Shown: positions 54,784 through 64,000, numbered from the stretch's first letter. The stretch: DNA of 64,000 nt from Pseudoalteromonas ostreae (GCF_018069805.1 NZ_JAGPYN010000010.1:117425-181424), one strand, 5' to 3'. The notes: a model not told the origin generated them from the sequence alone. Program-made: numbers and translations.

Positions 54784-56181
54784 TTAGTAAGTTGCACTGC
54801 CTTTTGTACGTGGGAAGGCGATTACGTCACGTACGTTGCCCATACCAGTTACATAGGCAACTAAACGTTCAAAACCTAGGCCAAAACCTGAGTGCGGTAC
54901 AGTGCCGTATTTACGTAGGTCGCGATACCAGCTGTAGTCTTCTTTGTTTAAGCCCATTTCTTCTAAACGTGCATCAAGTACATCAAGGCGTTCTTCACGT
55001 TGTGAACCACCAATGATCTCGCCAATACCTGGTGCTACAACGTCCATTGCAGCAACGGTTTTACCGTCTTCATTTTGGCGCATGTAGAATGCTTTAATAT
55101 CACGTGGGTAGTTTTTAATAACCACTGGTGCTTTAAAGTGCTCTTCTGCTAAGTAACGCTCGTGCTCAGATTGTAAGTCAACACCCCATTCAACGGCGTA
55201 TTCAAATTTCTTGCCGCAGCTTTTAAGAATTTCTACTGCATCAGTGTAATCAACTTGTGCAAAATCTTTTTCAACAAATTCTTCTAGGCGCGTGATAGCT
55301 GTTTTCTCAACACGTTGCGCAAAAAATTCCATATCATCACGACGTTCTTCAAGTACCGCTTTGAACACATACTTAAGCATGTTTTCAGCCAATTTGGCGA
55401 TATCTTCTAAATCAGCAAAAGCAACTTCTGGTTCGACCATCCAAAACTCTGCCAAGTGGCGTGAGGTATTTGAATTCTCTGCACGGAAAGTCGGGCCAAA
55501 AGTATAAATTTTTGACATCGCTGAGGCATAAGTCTCACCATTTAACTGACCTGATACCGTAAGGAATGCTTCTTTACCGAAGAAGTCTTCGCTGTAATCA
55601 ACATCACCTTTATCTGTACGTGGCAAGTTTTGCATATCAAGCGTTGATACGCGGAACATTTCGCCTGCACCTTCACAGTCACTTGCGGTGATGATAGGGG
55701 TGCTGATCCAGTAATAACCTTGCTCATGGTAGAAACGGTGAATAGCTTGCGCTAAACAGTTACGTACACGTGTTACCGCACCAATCATATTGGTACGTGG
55801 GCGAAGGTGAGCGTGCTCACGTAAATACTCAATGCTGTGACGTTTTGCCGACATTGGGTATGAGTCTGGGTTTTCTACCCAGCCAAGTACCTGTACGCTA
55901 TTCGCTTGAATTTCGAAAGATTGACCTTGACCTGCTGATTGTACTAAAACACCGGTAACTGACACAGAGCAACCGGCTGTTAGGCTAGTAACTTCATCAT
56001 AATTATTTAGTGAATTAGGTACTACCGCTTGAATAGGATCAAAACACGAACCGTCATGAACGGCTAAAAATGAAATTCCTGCTTTTGAATCGCGGCGTGT
56101 ACGGATCCAGCCTTTAATTGTTACTTGGCTGTCTACCGCAACCTTGCCTTTTAATAGCTCTGAAATCGCTAAGTGGCTCAT
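54784..56181 (-). CDS. asnS: Asparaginyl-tRNA synthetase
   Basis: Class IIb synthetase charging tRNA-Asn, 465 aa (E. coli 466). OB-fold anticodon domain at the N-terminus ([28 protein letters not shown]), then the catalytic core with motif 2 ([26 protein letters not shown]) and motif 3 ([33 protein letters not shown]). Start at ATG 56181 ([12 protein letters not shown]), with GGAG five bases upstream. Stand-alone gene with its own terminator. Complete and unremarkable; the boundary between the accessory patch and core sequence lies just downstream. Confidence 0.98.
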   Translation of the reverse strand: MSHLAISELLKGKVAVDSQVTIKGWIRTRRDSKAGISFLAVHDGSCFDPIQAVVPNSLNNYDEVTSLTAGCSVSVTGVLVQSAGQGQSFEIQANSVQVLGWVENPDSYPMSAKRHSIEYLREHAHLRPRTNMIGAVTRVRNCLAQAIHRFYHEQGYYWISTPIITASDCEGAGEMFRVSTLDMQNLPRTDKGDVDYSEDFFGKEAFLTVSGQLNGETYASAMSKIYTFGPTFRAENSNTSRHLAEFWMVEPEVAFADLEDIAKLAENMLKYVFKAVLEERRDDMEFFAQRVEKTAITRLEEFVEKDFAQVDYTDAVEILKSCGKKFEYAVEWGVDLQSEHERYLAEEHFKAPVVIKNYPRDIKAFYMRQNEDGKTVAAMDVVAPGIGEIIGGSQREERLDVLDARLEEMGLNKEDYSWYRDLRKYGTVPHSGFGLGFERLVAYVTGMGNVRDVIAFPRTKGSATY

Positions 56182-56468
56182 CTTCACTCCAATGATATAA
56201 GTTGCCTACATTAATATGTGCGCTATTGCACTTGAACGGTGTATCTTACCTTTGAATGTAAAATAAAAAAACATTCAAAAGTAACTCTTTGCTTATTCTT
56301 TTGCATTTTTGTGGTTTTTTGTCGTTTAAAACCTAGAACTTTAATTTTTTGTGATAAGAAACAACTTAGATCAAAATTTAAAGGCGATTTTCACTGCGAT
56401 AAAAACGGGTTTTGTGGCATTATATGCAATTACGATATTTAAACTAACTTGCTAAACATATAGGTATT

Positions 56469-56903
56469 ATGAAACAAGTCTTTATTTTACGTGGTTTACC
56501 AGGGTGTGGTAAGTCTTATTATGCGCAGAATCTTGCCGATGAAATGGTTGCGGGCGATCAAAGTCAGTACTTAATTTGTTCGACCGATGATTATTTTTAT
56601 AATGAACAGGGTGACTATCAGTTTGATAAGTTTAAGCTGTCGCAATACCACAATTTGAATTTAGCCCGTTTTATAAATGCGTTGGCGCAAGAAATCCCAC
56701 TTATTATTGTTGATAATACTAACATCAAGAAATGGGAATTTATTGCTTATAGCCAAGCCGCTGTTGCACTAGGCTACCAAGTTAAAGAAGTGATTGTGGG
56801 TGAAGTAAAAGACAAATCAATGCAACACTTATATGCCAAACGTAATAGTCATAATATTCCACTGAAAATGATCAGCAAAATGGCTTACATGTTTGAGTGG
56901 TAA
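56469..56903 (+). CDS. Small AAA_33-type ATPase/kinase
   Basis: 144 aa with Walker A LRGLPGCGKSYYAQNL at the N-terminus, CSTDDYFYNEQGDYQFDKFKLSQYHNLNLARF and VDNTNIKKWEFIAY following, the signature of the NEDD4-binding-protein-2-like / AAA_33 kinases (polynucleotide-kinase relatives). Basic C-terminus with YAKRNSHNIPLKMISKMAYMFEW. Substrate unknown. AGG precedes the ATG. It stands between asnS and bioA with no operon partners; sequence is unlike the cassette-type kinase at 53872 apart from the P-loop class. Confidence 0.87.
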   Translation: MKQVFILRGLPGCGKSYYAQNLADEMVAGDQSQYLICSTDDYFYNEQGDYQFDKFKLSQYHNLNLARFINALAQEIPLIIVDNTNIKKWEFIAYSQAAVALGYQVKEVIVGEVKDKSMQHLYAKRNSHNIPLKMISKMAYMFEW

Positions 56904-56970
56904 CAGTCACCCAAACTCGTTGTAGTTTGGGTGCTGGCTTTATCACTCATACTTGATCAGTAATATATGC

Positions 56971-58260
56971 TCAGAAATGTTTGCCCGCGATAGCGTCGTA
57001 AATCGCATTTGCCAATATGGTTATATCCTCTTCACTGCTTATATACGGTGGCATTAAATAGATCAGCTTACCAAATGGACGGATCCAGACATGTTGGCTG
57101 ATAAAGAAAGCTTGGATCTTGGCAACATCAATTACACTATCAAGCTCAACGACACCAATAGCCCCAAGTGTTCTTACCTCAACAACTTGCTCAAGCTCAC
57201 CGCAACGCTGTAATGTTTGCAGCGCATCGTTTAGATGACTTATTTGAGCTTGCCAGTCTTGCTCAAGTAATAAATCAATACTTGCACAAGCCACTGCGCA
57301 GGCCAATGGATTGCCCATAAATGTTGGGCCATGCATTAATACCCCAGCTTCACCTTCGCTGATACCAATGGCAATTTTATCTGTGGTTAATGTGGCTGAT
57401 AAGGTCATCATGCCGCCTGTGAGTGCTTTACCTATGCATAAAATATCTGGCTCAATATCAGCATGTTCTACGGCAAATAGCTTACCTGTGCGGCCAAATC
57501 CAGTGGCGATTTCATCACAAATTAACAGTACGTCATAGTCTGTACATAACTTGCGAACGGTTTTTAAATACTCAGGATGATAGAAGTTCATTCCCCCAGC
57601 ATTTTGTACAATTGGCTCGATGATAAACGCTGCAATGTGTTGGTGATGCTGTGCGAAATGCTCAGTAAGTCGTTGTGCTTCTTGCTGATCAAAGGTTTGG
57701 CTAAATTGACTTACTGGTGCTGGCACAAACACATGATCTGGTAAAAAACCTTGGTATAGTGAGTGCATTGAGTTGATAGGATCACATACACTCATCGCCG
57801 CAAAGGTATCACCATGATAACCTTTTAACGGCGTCATTAGTTTTTGCTTGCTGGTAATACCTTGGCTTAGCCAGTACTGCAACGCCATTTTTATCGCCAC
57901 TTCAACACACACTGAGCCGCTGTCGGCTAAAAACACTTTTTGGAGTGTGCTTGGCGTGATTTCGACGAGCTTTTTACACAGCTCTACCGCAGGCGCGTGG
58001 GTTAAGCCACCAAACATTACATGGCTCATTTTATTTACTTGCTCGATCGCGGCATTTTTTAATACCGAGTGGCCATAACCATGGATGGCGCTCCACCAAG
58101 AAGCCATACCATCTATGAGCACTTCACCCGTGGCTAAGAAAATACGATTATCTTCAGTGTGACTTACAGGGTACACAGGCAAAGGTTGGGTCATCGATGT
58201 ATAAGGGTGCCATATGTGCTGGCGGTCAAAATTAAGGTCGATAGGTTGCTTTTTGCTCAT
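56971..58260 (-). CDS. bioA: Adenosylmethionine-8-amino-7-oxononanoate aminotransferase
   Basis: PLP enzyme that makes DAPA from KAPA with SAM as amino donor. 429 aa (E. coli 429). HIWHPYTSMTQPLPVYPV at the N-terminus, GMASWWSAIHGYGH, the aminotransferase region LICDEIATGFGRTGKLFAVEHADIEPDILCIGKALTGGMMTLSATL with the PLP Lys in GKALTGG, and GPTFMGNPLACAVA. Divergent from bioBFCD with 95 bp between, the classical E. coli-like layout. No obvious ribosome binding site precedes the ATG. Confidence 0.97.
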   Translation of the reverse strand: MSKKQPIDLNFDRQHIWHPYTSMTQPLPVYPVSHTEDNRIFLATGEVLIDGMASWWSAIHGYGHSVLKNAAIEQVNKMSHVMFGGLTHAPAVELCKKLVEITPSTLQKVFLADSGSVCVEVAIKMALQYWLSQGITSKQKLMTPLKGYHGDTFAAMSVCDPINSMHSLYQGFLPDHVFVPAPVSQFSQTFDQQEAQRLTEHFAQHHQHIAAFIIEPIVQNAGGMNFYHPEYLKTVRKLCTDYDVLLICDEIATGFGRTGKLFAVEHADIEPDILCIGKALTGGMMTLSATLTTDKIAIGISEGEAGVLMHGPTFMGNPLACAVACASIDLLLEQDWQAQISHLNDALQTLQRCGELEQVVEVRTLGAIGVVELDSVIDVAKIQAFFISQHVWIRPFGKLIYLMPPYISSEEDITILANAIYDAIAGKHF

Positions 58261-58287
58261 TTGTAAACTTAATGCTGGTTTAGTTCG

Positions 58288-58315
58288 TTGACAATGTTAC
58301 GTCAAGTCGTAGACT
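58288..58315 (+). promoter_or_regulatory. Probable bioB promoter
   Basis: TTGACA (58288-58293) and TAGACT (58310-58315), 16-base spacer, 41 bases before bioB. A TTGAC-N8-GTCAA inverted repeat (58288-58305) overlaps it. I could not recognise a standard BirA operator with its usual half-site spacing. Confidence 0.45.
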
Positions 58316-58355
58316 AAGCCAATATCACCGTCATGAAAAATAAAAAGAGAGAATT

Positions 58356-59396
58356 ATGGAGTTTGCAGCTGTTCGCCACGATTGGACACATCAACAAGTA
58401 AAAGCTTTATTTGAAATGCCGTTTAACGATTTATTGTTTAAAGCCGCGTCTGTACATCGTGCTAACTTTAATCCTAATGAAGTGCAAATATCTACGTTAC
58501 TATCAATTAAAACAGGCGCCTGCCCAGAAGATTGTAAATATTGCCCGCAATCGGGCCATTATAAAACGGACTTAGAGCGCGAGCGTCTTCTTGAAGTTGA
58601 AAAAGTAGTTGAACAAGCACGCTTAGCAAAACAAAAAGGCGCAACCCGTTTTTGTATGGGCGCTGCATGGTCTGATCCAAAAGACAGAGACATGCCGTAT
58701 ATTTCGCAGATGGTTAAAGAAGTTAAAGAGCTCGGCCTTGAAACCTGCATGACATTGGGTATGTTGGATAATCAAAAGGCCCATGCACTGCGTGATGCAG
58801 GTCTTGATTATTACAACCATAACCTTGATACCTCGCCAGAATATTACGAGCAAATTATCACTACCCGTACTTTTCAAGACCGTCTCGATACAATAGGTAA
58901 TGTACGTGATGCAGGAATGAAAGTCTGCTCCGGCGGTATTGTGGGTATGGGTGAACAAGCAGCCGATCGTTTTGGTTTATTGATGCAGCTTGCAAATCTT
59001 CCGCAACAACCAGAAAGTGTGCCAATTAACATGCTAGTAAAAGTAAAAGGCACGCCAATGGAGAACGTTGACGATTTAGATCAGTTTGAGTTTATTCGTA
59101 CCATTGCCGCAGCACGTATTATGATGCCACATAGTTATGTGCGGTTATCAGCAGGGCGTAATGCGATGAATGAACAAATGCAATCAATGTGCTTTTTTGC
59201 TGGTGCAAACTCAATTTTCTATGGTGATAAGTTATTAACCACAGAAAACCCAGAAGCCGATGCGGATATGAAGTTAATTAAAAAATTAGGCATGAACCCT
59301 GAAAAACGCCACGATTATTCAGACGAAGCCTATGAAGCATCGTTATCGTCAGCGGTCGCAGATAAAGCAACCTCAGAGATGTTTTACGAAGCGTAA
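58356..59396 (+). CDS. bioB: Biotin synthase
   Basis: Radical-SAM enzyme inserting sulfur into dethiobiotin, 346 aa (E. coli 346). [14 protein letters not shown] (Cys54-type CxxxCxxC) binds the 4Fe-4S cluster; the second cluster's Cys/Arg residues are in [23 protein letters not shown] and [46 protein letters not shown] is conserved. The last 25 bases belong to the first copy of an 87-bp tandem duplication that runs into bioF. Head of the bioBFCD unit and divergent from bioA. Confidence 0.98.
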   Translation: MEFAAVRHDWTHQQVKALFEMPFNDLLFKAASVHRANFNPNEVQISTLLSIKTGACPEDCKYCPQSGHYKTDLERERLLEVEKVVEQARLAKQKGATRFCMGAAWSDPKDRDMPYISQMVKEVKELGLETCMTLGMLDNQKAHALRDAGLDYYNHNLDTSPEYYEQIITTRTFQDRLDTIGNVRDAGMKVCSGGIVGMGEQAADRFGLLMQLANLPQQPESVPINMLVKVKGTPMENVDDLDQFEFIRTIAAARIMMPHSYVRLSAGRNAMNEQMQSMCFFAGANSIFYGDKLLTTENPEADADMKLIKKLGMNPEKRHDYSDEAYEASLSSAVADKATSEMFYEA

Positions 59397-59545
59397 AGCG
59401 TTCAATAATAGGTTAATGGTTTAGAGTATAGCGCTGAAGGTTAAAGCATTTATGTCATCTCAGAGATGTTTTACGAAGCGTAAAGCGTTCAATAATAGGT
59501 TAATGGTTTAGAGTATAGCGCTGAAGGTTAAAGCATTTATGTCAT
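59372..59545 (+). repeat. Perfect 87-bp tandem duplication across the bioB/bioF junction
   Basis: Bases 59372-59458 equal 59459-59545 without a mismatch. The unit contains the last codons and stop of bioB, the intergenic spacer and the ribosome binding area, plus the first two codons of bioF. The upstream copy therefore creates a second, out-of-place ATG at 59452 with the same leader as bioF, opening a 19-codon reading frame that stops at 59509-59511. Before the event the spacer would have been 55 bp. Exact identity suggests a recent event. Confidence 0.97.
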
Positions 59546-60693
59546 TTGAATTTATAAACACCCATTTAGATGAACGCAAAGCACAGCAGTTGCTGCGTAA
59601 ACGCTATGTAGTACAAAACGCAACGGCGCGTACTATTACGATTAATGATAAAAGCTACCTTAACTTTGCGAGTAACGATTACTTAGGATTTGGCGATTCA
59701 CCGGTGGAGTTAACCAGCGCGCCATTACTAGGTAGCCACAGCTCAGCACTTGTGACGGGTTATCAACAACCACAGCAAGCGCTTGAGCAAGCTTTATGCA
59801 GTGCTTTGGGTTATGAGGCAGGCATGTTGTTTAATTCTGGCTTTAGCGCAAATAGCAGTGTGATTAAAGCCTTGTTTCAAGATAAAGCGACAGCGAAACA
59901 CAGTGCTATTTTTCAAGATAAACTCAATCATGCCAGTTTAATAGATGGCGCATTACACGCCAACGCAGCGTTAATACGGTTTAACCATAACGATATAAAC
60001 CATTTACGCTCACGGCTAGAAAAATCAAAAGCGCGCAATAAGCTCATTGTGTCTGAAGGTGTGTTCTCGATGGATGGTGATACTGCACCGATCAAAGCGC
60101 TATTTGCCTTAGCAAAGCAGCATAACGCTTGGTTAATGATAGACGACGCTCATGGCTTTGGTGCACTGGGTAAAACAGGGTTGGGCAGTTGTGAAGCCTT
60201 AATTGCATCCGACACCTTGCCCGATATTTTAGTGATCACCTTTGGTAAAGCGGTTGCTAGTAGTGGGGCGTGCGTATTAGGCTCGCAGCATTTTATAGAT
60301 TACATGCTGCAGTTTAATCGTGATTATACCTATTCAACCGCTATGTCACCGTTTATCGCCTCTCATACTTTAGCGCGTATTAAAAGCATAAGATACGCCA
60401 ACGACAGGCGAGCCAAATTAAACGCTAATATTGCGCTGTTTAAATGCCTAGCAAAAGAGCGGAACATTGCGCTAATGGACTCCAACACCGCGATTCAACC
60501 GATTGTTTTAGGCTGCGCCGAGCAAACGTTAAAAGCCAGTGAGCAACTAAAGCAGCAGGGCATTTGGCTAACGGCTATTCGCCCGCCAACTGTTTTACAC
60601 AATACCTCGCGTTTGCGTATTACCTTAAGTGCAGCCCACACCCATGACGATATAAAACAACTCGTTGGTAGTTTACAAAAGGTCATTTCATGA
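59539..60693 (+). CDS. bioF: 8-amino-7-oxononanoate synthase
   Basis: PLP enzyme condensing pimeloyl-ACP/CoA with alanine to KAPA. 384 aa (E. coli 384). YLNFASNDYLGFGDSP, GSHSSALVTGYQQPQQALEQAL, SEGVFSMDGDTAPIKAL, MIDDAHGFGALGKTGLGS, and TFGKAVASSGACVLGS with the PLP lysine. ATG 59539 lies in the second copy of the duplication; AAGG is a little distant (11 bases). An ATG in the first copy (59452) is out of the way and terminates quickly. Ends with a four-base overlap (ATGA) with bioC. Confidence 0.97.
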   Translation: MSFEFINTHLDERKAQQLLRKRYVVQNATARTITINDKSYLNFASNDYLGFGDSPVELTSAPLLGSHSSALVTGYQQPQQALEQALCSALGYEAGMLFNSGFSANSSVIKALFQDKATAKHSAIFQDKLNHASLIDGALHANAALIRFNHNDINHLRSRLEKSKARNKLIVSEGVFSMDGDTAPIKALFALAKQHNAWLMIDDAHGFGALGKTGLGSCEALIASDTLPDILVITFGKAVASSGACVLGSQHFIDYMLQFNRDYTYSTAMSPFIASHTLARIKSIRYANDRRAKLNANIALFKCLAKERNIALMDSNTAIQPIVLGCAEQTLKASEQLKQQGIWLTAIRPPTVLHNTSRLRITLSAAHTHDDIKQLVGSLQKVIS

Positions 60694-61508
60694 TAAGCCC
60701 GCAGGTAATTAAAACTAAGCCACTTAGCCCTATAACTGTGTATATAGCGGCTCAGGTTTTAAAAAAAAACACCGCGCATAACTTTTCAAAAGCAGCAAAC
60801 AGTTACAGCCAGCATGCCAATGTGCAAAAACAAGCGGCTAATGATTTATTTAAACTCATTACTGCAAACAATAAAAAGCTCTGTGTTGATTTAGGTGCAG
60901 GGCCGCTGGTTAATACTGAGGCTTTAAAGGCATTATTTGGCCAAGTTATTGCCATAGATTTAAGTTTTAACATGCTAAAAAGCAGTGATTTAAACACGCC
61001 TAAACTGTGCGCCGATATGGATAATTTACCGTTGCAAGCTAACAGTATTGATGTGCTATTTAGTAATTTTGCGCTGCAGTGGTCTGCTAATTTCCAAATG
61101 TTAATGCATTCGCTTTATCAAGCATTAAAACCAGGCGGGCAAGCCTATATTAGTACGGTTGTTGCAGGGTCATTAAACGAGATAAAAACCGCCTTTGCAG
61201 CGCTTGATCCACATAATCATATTAATCAGTTTGCAAGCCATAATAATATAAACCAATCGGTCGAAAAGGCAGGGTTTAAGATCACCGCGTCAAAAAAAGT
61301 CATCTATACCGATCAACACAGCAGCGCATTAGCTGCTATAAAATCGATTAAAGCCATTGGTGCCACTACACAAAACCACGCAACAAGTCGTCGTGGTTTA
61401 TTAACCAAATCAGCGCTAAAAAAAGTCTGTGATGCCTATCCGCTTATAAACAATAAAGCCCATGTATCTTACCATGTGGTATTGTTATCATTAGAAAAAG
61501 CCCAGTAA
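60690..61508 (+). CDS. bioC: Malonyl-ACP O-methyltransferase
   Basis: SAM-dependent methyltransferase that disguises malonyl-ACP for pimeloyl chain building. 272 aa. Family start NTAHNFSKAANSYSQHANVQKQAANDLFKLI (about residue 30), SAM motif I LCVDLGAGPLVNTEAL, IAIDLSFNMLK, and LPLQANSIDVLFSNFALQWSANFQMLMHSLYQALKPGGQAYISTV. The N-terminal 25 residues are an extra leader; an internal start is possible but no ribosome binding site supports it. Overlaps bioF by four bases, then bioD follows at 18 bp. Confidence 0.95.
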   Translation: MISPQVIKTKPLSPITVYIAAQVLKKNTAHNFSKAANSYSQHANVQKQAANDLFKLITANNKKLCVDLGAGPLVNTEALKALFGQVIAIDLSFNMLKSSDLNTPKLCADMDNLPLQANSIDVLFSNFALQWSANFQMLMHSLYQALKPGGQAYISTVVAGSLNEIKTAFAALDPHNHINQFASHNNINQSVEKAGFKITASKKVIYTDQHSSALAAIKSIKAIGATTQNHATSRRGLLTKSALKKVCDAYPLINNKAHVSYHVVLLSLEKAQ

Positions 61509-61526
61509 AAATAATAAGGCCATGCC

Positions 61527-62210
61527 ATGAACCAGTTTTTTATTACCGGTACCGATACCGACGCCGGAAAAACTCATGTAACCAGTTTGCTGCTAAAGTT
61601 ACTCGCACAACATAAAAAGCGCGCAATTGGCTTTAAGCCGATTGCCTCAGGGTGTGAAATGGCGTTTGAGCAGCTCGTAAACGCCGATGCGCTAATGCTT
61701 ATGGAAAGTGCCACAGTCAGCGCTAAATACGACATAATTAATCCGTTTGCTTTTAAGCCCGCCATAGCCCCGCACATTGCAGCAGAGCAAGCGGGTATAA
61801 ACATAACAGTAGAAAAGCTCAGCACGGTTTATCAACATGTTAAGCAACAAGGTGCTGATTACCTGTTAACCGAAGGTGCGGGCGGCTGGGCTTTACCTAT
61901 TAACGACAACGAATATTTATACGACTGGGTAAAAGCAGAGCAACTGCCAGTAATATTAGTGGTAGGGATGAAACTAGGCTGTATAAATCATGCATTACTT
62001 AGTGCTGCGCACATGCAAAGTATGGGGGTTAATTGCATTGGCTGGATTGCAAACCAAGTTGATGCCACTATGGATGAATACCAAGCAAACCTAGATTCAC
62101 TTAAAACACGCTTACCTTTTCCTCTGCTTGCCATTAGCCCCTACACAGAGCAAACCCCTAAATTACAAATTTATAAAACCCTGCTTGAAAAATTATCCAT
62201 AAATCCATAA
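61527..62210 (+). CDS. bioD: Dethiobiotin synthetase
   Basis: ATP-dependent ring closure of DAPA to dethiobiotin. 227 aa. P-loop FITGTDTDAGKTHVTSLLLKLL (GTDTxxGKT) at the N-terminus, FKPIASGCE, EGAGGWALPIND (conserved EGAGG) and VVGMKLGCINHALLSA. AAGG before the ATG. Last of bioBFCD. bioH is not in the window, so the pimeloyl-ACP ester hydrolase must lie elsewhere, which is common. Confidence 0.97.
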   Translation: MNQFFITGTDTDAGKTHVTSLLLKLLAQHKKRAIGFKPIASGCEMAFEQLVNADALMLMESATVSAKYDIINPFAFKPAIAPHIAAEQAGINITVEKLSTVYQHVKQQGADYLLTEGAGGWALPINDNEYLYDWVKAEQLPVILVVGMKLGCINHALLSAAHMQSMGVNCIGWIANQVDATMDEYQANLDSLKTRLPFPLLAISPYTEQTPKLQIYKTLLEKLSINP

Positions 62211-62223
62211 ATAACCCTTGTGT

Positions 62224-62242
62224 TGTGACATAGTTTGTCACA
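62224..62242. promoter_or_regulatory. Inverted-repeat operator-like site 1 upstream of htpX
   Basis: TGTGACA-TAGTT-TGTCACA, perfect 7-bp arms. Shares the core TGACA-TAGTN-TGTCA with the site 34 bp downstream. Confidence 0.6.
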
Positions 62243-62255
62243 GAATAGCGCTGAC

Positions 62256-62278
62256 GTTATGACATAGTGTGTCATAAC
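62256..62278. promoter_or_regulatory. Inverted-repeat operator-like site 2 upstream of htpX
   Basis: GTTATGACA-TAGTG-TGTCATAAC, perfect 9-bp arms with the same TGACA-TAGTN-TGTCA core as site 1. Centre-to-centre distance is 34 bp, about three helical turns, so two dimers could sit on one face of the DNA. The binding protein is unknown; the pair lies 70-110 bp before the htpX ATG. Confidence 0.65.
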
Positions 62279-62349
62279 GCAGTGATTGCTCAAAGCCGAT
62301 CAAACATAGTAAATCGCTCAGCAATAAATGTTATTTTTGGAGAACTCGT

Positions 62350-63213
62350 ATGAAACGTGTATTTTTGTTTTTATTAACTAACCTCGCGGTTATGTTGGTA
62401 TTAGGTGTGGTGCTTTCAATCATAATGAGTGCGCTGGGCTTAAGCCATCGTAGCCTTGGCGGAATTTTACTAATTGCGACTGTATTTGGTTTTGGTGGAT
62501 CATTTATTTCGTTATTTATGTCGAAATGGATGGCGAAAAAATCAACCGGTGCGCAAGTGATCACCCAACCTCGTACCGAAACCGAACAATGGCTGGTAAC
62601 CACTGTGGCTGCTCAAGCTAAAAAAGCCGGTATTAACATGCCAGAAGTGGCTATTTACGACAGCCCAGAAATGAACGCGTTTGCAACCGGTCCAAGTAAA
62701 AATAACTCGCTGGTGGCGGTAAGCACGGGTTTATTACATAACATGAGCCAAGATCAAGCCGAAGCGGTACTTGCCCATGAGGTTTCGCATATTGCTAATG
62801 GCGACATGGTAACGCTCACGCTTATTCAAGGCGTGGTTAATACTTTTGTAATTTTTGCCGCTAAAGTGCTGGCAGGCATTGTAGATAACTTTATCAATAG
62901 CGATGAAGAAGAGGGCGGCAGCAGCTGGACTTACTTCCTATTCGATATGTTGTTCCAAGTATTATTTGGTGTATTAGCAAGTGTGGTGGTTGCCCATTAC
63001 AGCCGTAAACGTGAGTTTGCAGCCGATAACGGCGCAGCACAGCTGGTAGGCGCAGACAAAATGCGTTCAGCCCTTGAGCGATTAAAGCAAAACCACCCAT
63101 CGCAATTAGAAGGCTCAATGATGGCCTTTGGTATAGCCAGCGGTAAAGGCATGGCAGAGTTGTTTTCATCTCACCCGCCGCTTGACGCACGTATAGACGC
63201 ACTACGTCGTTAA
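62350..63213 (+). CDS. htpX: Membrane protease HtpX
   Basis: Zinc metalloprotease (M48) of the inner membrane in quality control of membrane proteins under stress. 287 aa (E. coli 293). Two N-terminal membrane segments ([27 protein letters not shown] and the [21 protein letters not shown] region), the active site [10 protein letters not shown] (HExxH) near residue 140, another two segments in the middle, and [14 protein letters not shown] supplying the third zinc ligand. The C-terminus [16 protein letters not shown] is characteristic. GGAG precedes the ATG by nine bases. Two palindromes upstream suggest dedicated control; the usual CpxR link cannot be judged from sequence. Confidence 0.97.
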   Translation: MKRVFLFLLTNLAVMLVLGVVLSIIMSALGLSHRSLGGILLIATVFGFGGSFISLFMSKWMAKKSTGAQVITQPRTETEQWLVTTVAAQAKKAGINMPEVAIYDSPEMNAFATGPSKNNSLVAVSTGLLHNMSQDQAEAVLAHEVSHIANGDMVTLTLIQGVVNTFVIFAAKVLAGIVDNFINSDEEEGGSSWTYFLFDMLFQVLFGVLASVVVAHYSRKREFAADNGAAQLVGADKMRSALERLKQNHPSQLEGSMMAFGIASGKGMAELFSSHPPLDARIDALRR

Positions 63214-63244
63214 AAAATTCAAGTTTTTCACAGTACTTGTAAAC

Positions 63245-63270
63245 AAAAGCCTGCATTTGCAGGCTTTTTT
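63245..63270. terminator. Bidirectional terminator between htpX and gloA
   Basis: AAAAGCCTGCA (63245-63255) / TGCAGGCTTTT (63258-63268) followed by TT on the plus strand and by TTTTG on the minus strand. Confidence 0.9.
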
Positions 63271-63284
63271 ATGTTTAATAGTTT

Positions 63285-63812
63285 TTATTGCGATTGAATA
63301 ATGTCAGTAATGCCTTCCGGCGAGAGTATTTCAATCCAGTAACCGTCTGGGTCTTTAATAAAGGCAAGGCCCTTCATTGAGCCGCCATCTGGCTGTTTTA
63401 CAAACTCCACATCGTATTTAGCAAAGCGTTCGCATGCTGCGTATACATCGGGTACGCTAATACCAATATGGCCAAAGCCTTTTGGTTCTTCATTACCACT
63501 GTGATAACCGCTAAAGCTGTCGTCGTTTTCAGTGCCCCAGTTATGGGTAAGCTCAATCAGTGCAGGGCGGCGGAACACCCATTGTGTTTTTTGTTTGTCA
63601 TCGCCTTTAGGCATATCTTGCTCATAGCCTAAAAAGTATAAGGTAAACTCCATACCAGGAAAGTCGTACTTACCTAACAGCTTCATACCCAATACGTTTT
63701 CATAAAATGCCAGCGACGGTTTTGGATCTTTAATACGCAACATAGTTTGCTGCATCACATAGCCCTCAGTGGCCTGTGCAATTTGCTCTGGAGATTCGTT
63801 ATAGCTAGACAT
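63285..63812 (-). CDS. gloA: Lactoylglutathione lyase (glyoxalase I)
   Basis: Isomerises the hemithioacetal of methylglyoxal and glutathione to S-lactoylglutathione. 175 aa, the longer eukaryote-like glyoxalase I form. [41 protein letters not shown] begins the first beta-alpha-beta-beta-beta unit; [40 protein letters not shown] carries metal ligands Glu and His; [12 protein letters not shown] ends with the last Glu ligand. The long insertion [20 protein letters not shown] suggests the zinc-type rather than the nickel-type E. coli class (inference). AAGGAT precedes the ATG; the remaining 188 bases to the window end hold no gene. Confidence 0.96.
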   Translation of the reverse strand: MSSYNESPEQIAQATEGYVMQQTMLRIKDPKPSLAFYENVLGMKLLGKYDFPGMEFTLYFLGYEQDMPKGDDKQKTQWVFRRPALIELTHNWGTENDDSFSGYHSGNEEPKGFGHIGISVPDVYAACERFAKYDVEFVKQPDGGSMKGLAFIKDPDGYWIEILSPEGITDIIQSQ

Positions 63813-64000
63813 GAGATAATCCTTAAAAAATGACTTGAAACCTTAATGGATTTAAAAAGGCAGGGTGTACGCCCATCATAATAAACAGCAGCAAAAATTA
63901 AAACCTCTTAGCTAAATTACCAGCCAGTTAGTTGGGTGTTTTGTAAGCAAAAAAATGGAATGTTTAGGGGTACTGTTTATTTATGGCTGTGTTGTAGTTG

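Noticed and set aside
58261..58286. BirA operator in the bioA-bioB gap
   Set aside because: TTGTAAACT and GGTTTAG half-sites are present but only about 7 bases apart, not the usual 14-15, so I did not call it.

Overview
The window looks like a piece of a moderately AT-rich Gammaproteobacterial chromosome, most likely Pseudoalteromonas or a close Alteromonadales relative. The basis is gene order and protein character: serC-aroA-cmk-rpsA-ihfB-lapA-lapB-pyrF, a LiuR-controlled leucine/valine degradation locus laid out as in marine Alteromonadales, and a bioA / bioBFCD block. This is inference; no database search was possible.

Layout. 1-7100: core housekeeping block (serine/shikimate, CMP kinase, ribosomal protein S1, IHF beta, LPS-assembly proteins LapA/LapB, OMP decarboxylase). 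7107-11016: accessory island with group II intron remnants, a lipoprotein gene, a 534-aa protein ending in an Apea-like HEPN domain, and a nine-copy heptamer repeat. 11017-26856: CvfB-like S1 protein, DEAD-box helicase, TrhO, a secreted chorismate mutase, an RND efflux pair, a cNMP/CBS/DUF294 signalling protein with a DEDDh exonuclease, a BCCT transporter and an ergothioneine pair (egtBD). 26883-34545: PhzF-like protein, asnB, pyroglutamyl peptidase with two 5-oxoprolinase subunits, an MsrA-Trx-MsrB fusion and a LysR regulator.

34891-51231 is a catabolic superlocus. A leftward operon liuR-liuA-liuB-liuC-liuD-liuE-scoA-scoB takes isovaleryl-CoA to acetoacetate and activates it to acetoacetyl-CoA. 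A divergent rightward operon (thiolase, mmsA, acyl-CoA dehydrogenase, enoyl-CoA hydratase, 3-hydroxyisobutyryl-CoA hydrolase, mmsB, SDR) handles valine/isoleucine intermediates and splits acetoacetyl-CoA. Two TTTACG-type palindromes between them are probable LiuR operators.

51491-54440: HDOD protein, then a second accessory patch (truncated GNAT toxin-like gene, an attC-like segment, small cassette-type genes, a third intron remnant, a small P-loop kinase). 54784-63812: asnS, a small kinase, the biotin genes (with a perfect 87-bp tandem duplication across the bioB/bioF junction), htpX behind two inverted-repeat operators, and gloA.

Most notable observation: at three places (7528, 9011, 53872) the same group II intron 3' end abuts the 3' end of an oppositely oriented gene, and the junction reads RYYYAA followed by the intron complement. 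RYYYAAC is the R'' core of an integron attC site, and group IIC-attC introns insert there in the orientation opposite to the cassette genes. Two of the three associated genes also begin right after a GTTRRRY-type half-site. I read these patches as scattered integron cassettes, without an integrase gene in view, tagged by decayed IIC-attC introns, one of them internally deleted but still carrying both ribozyme ends.
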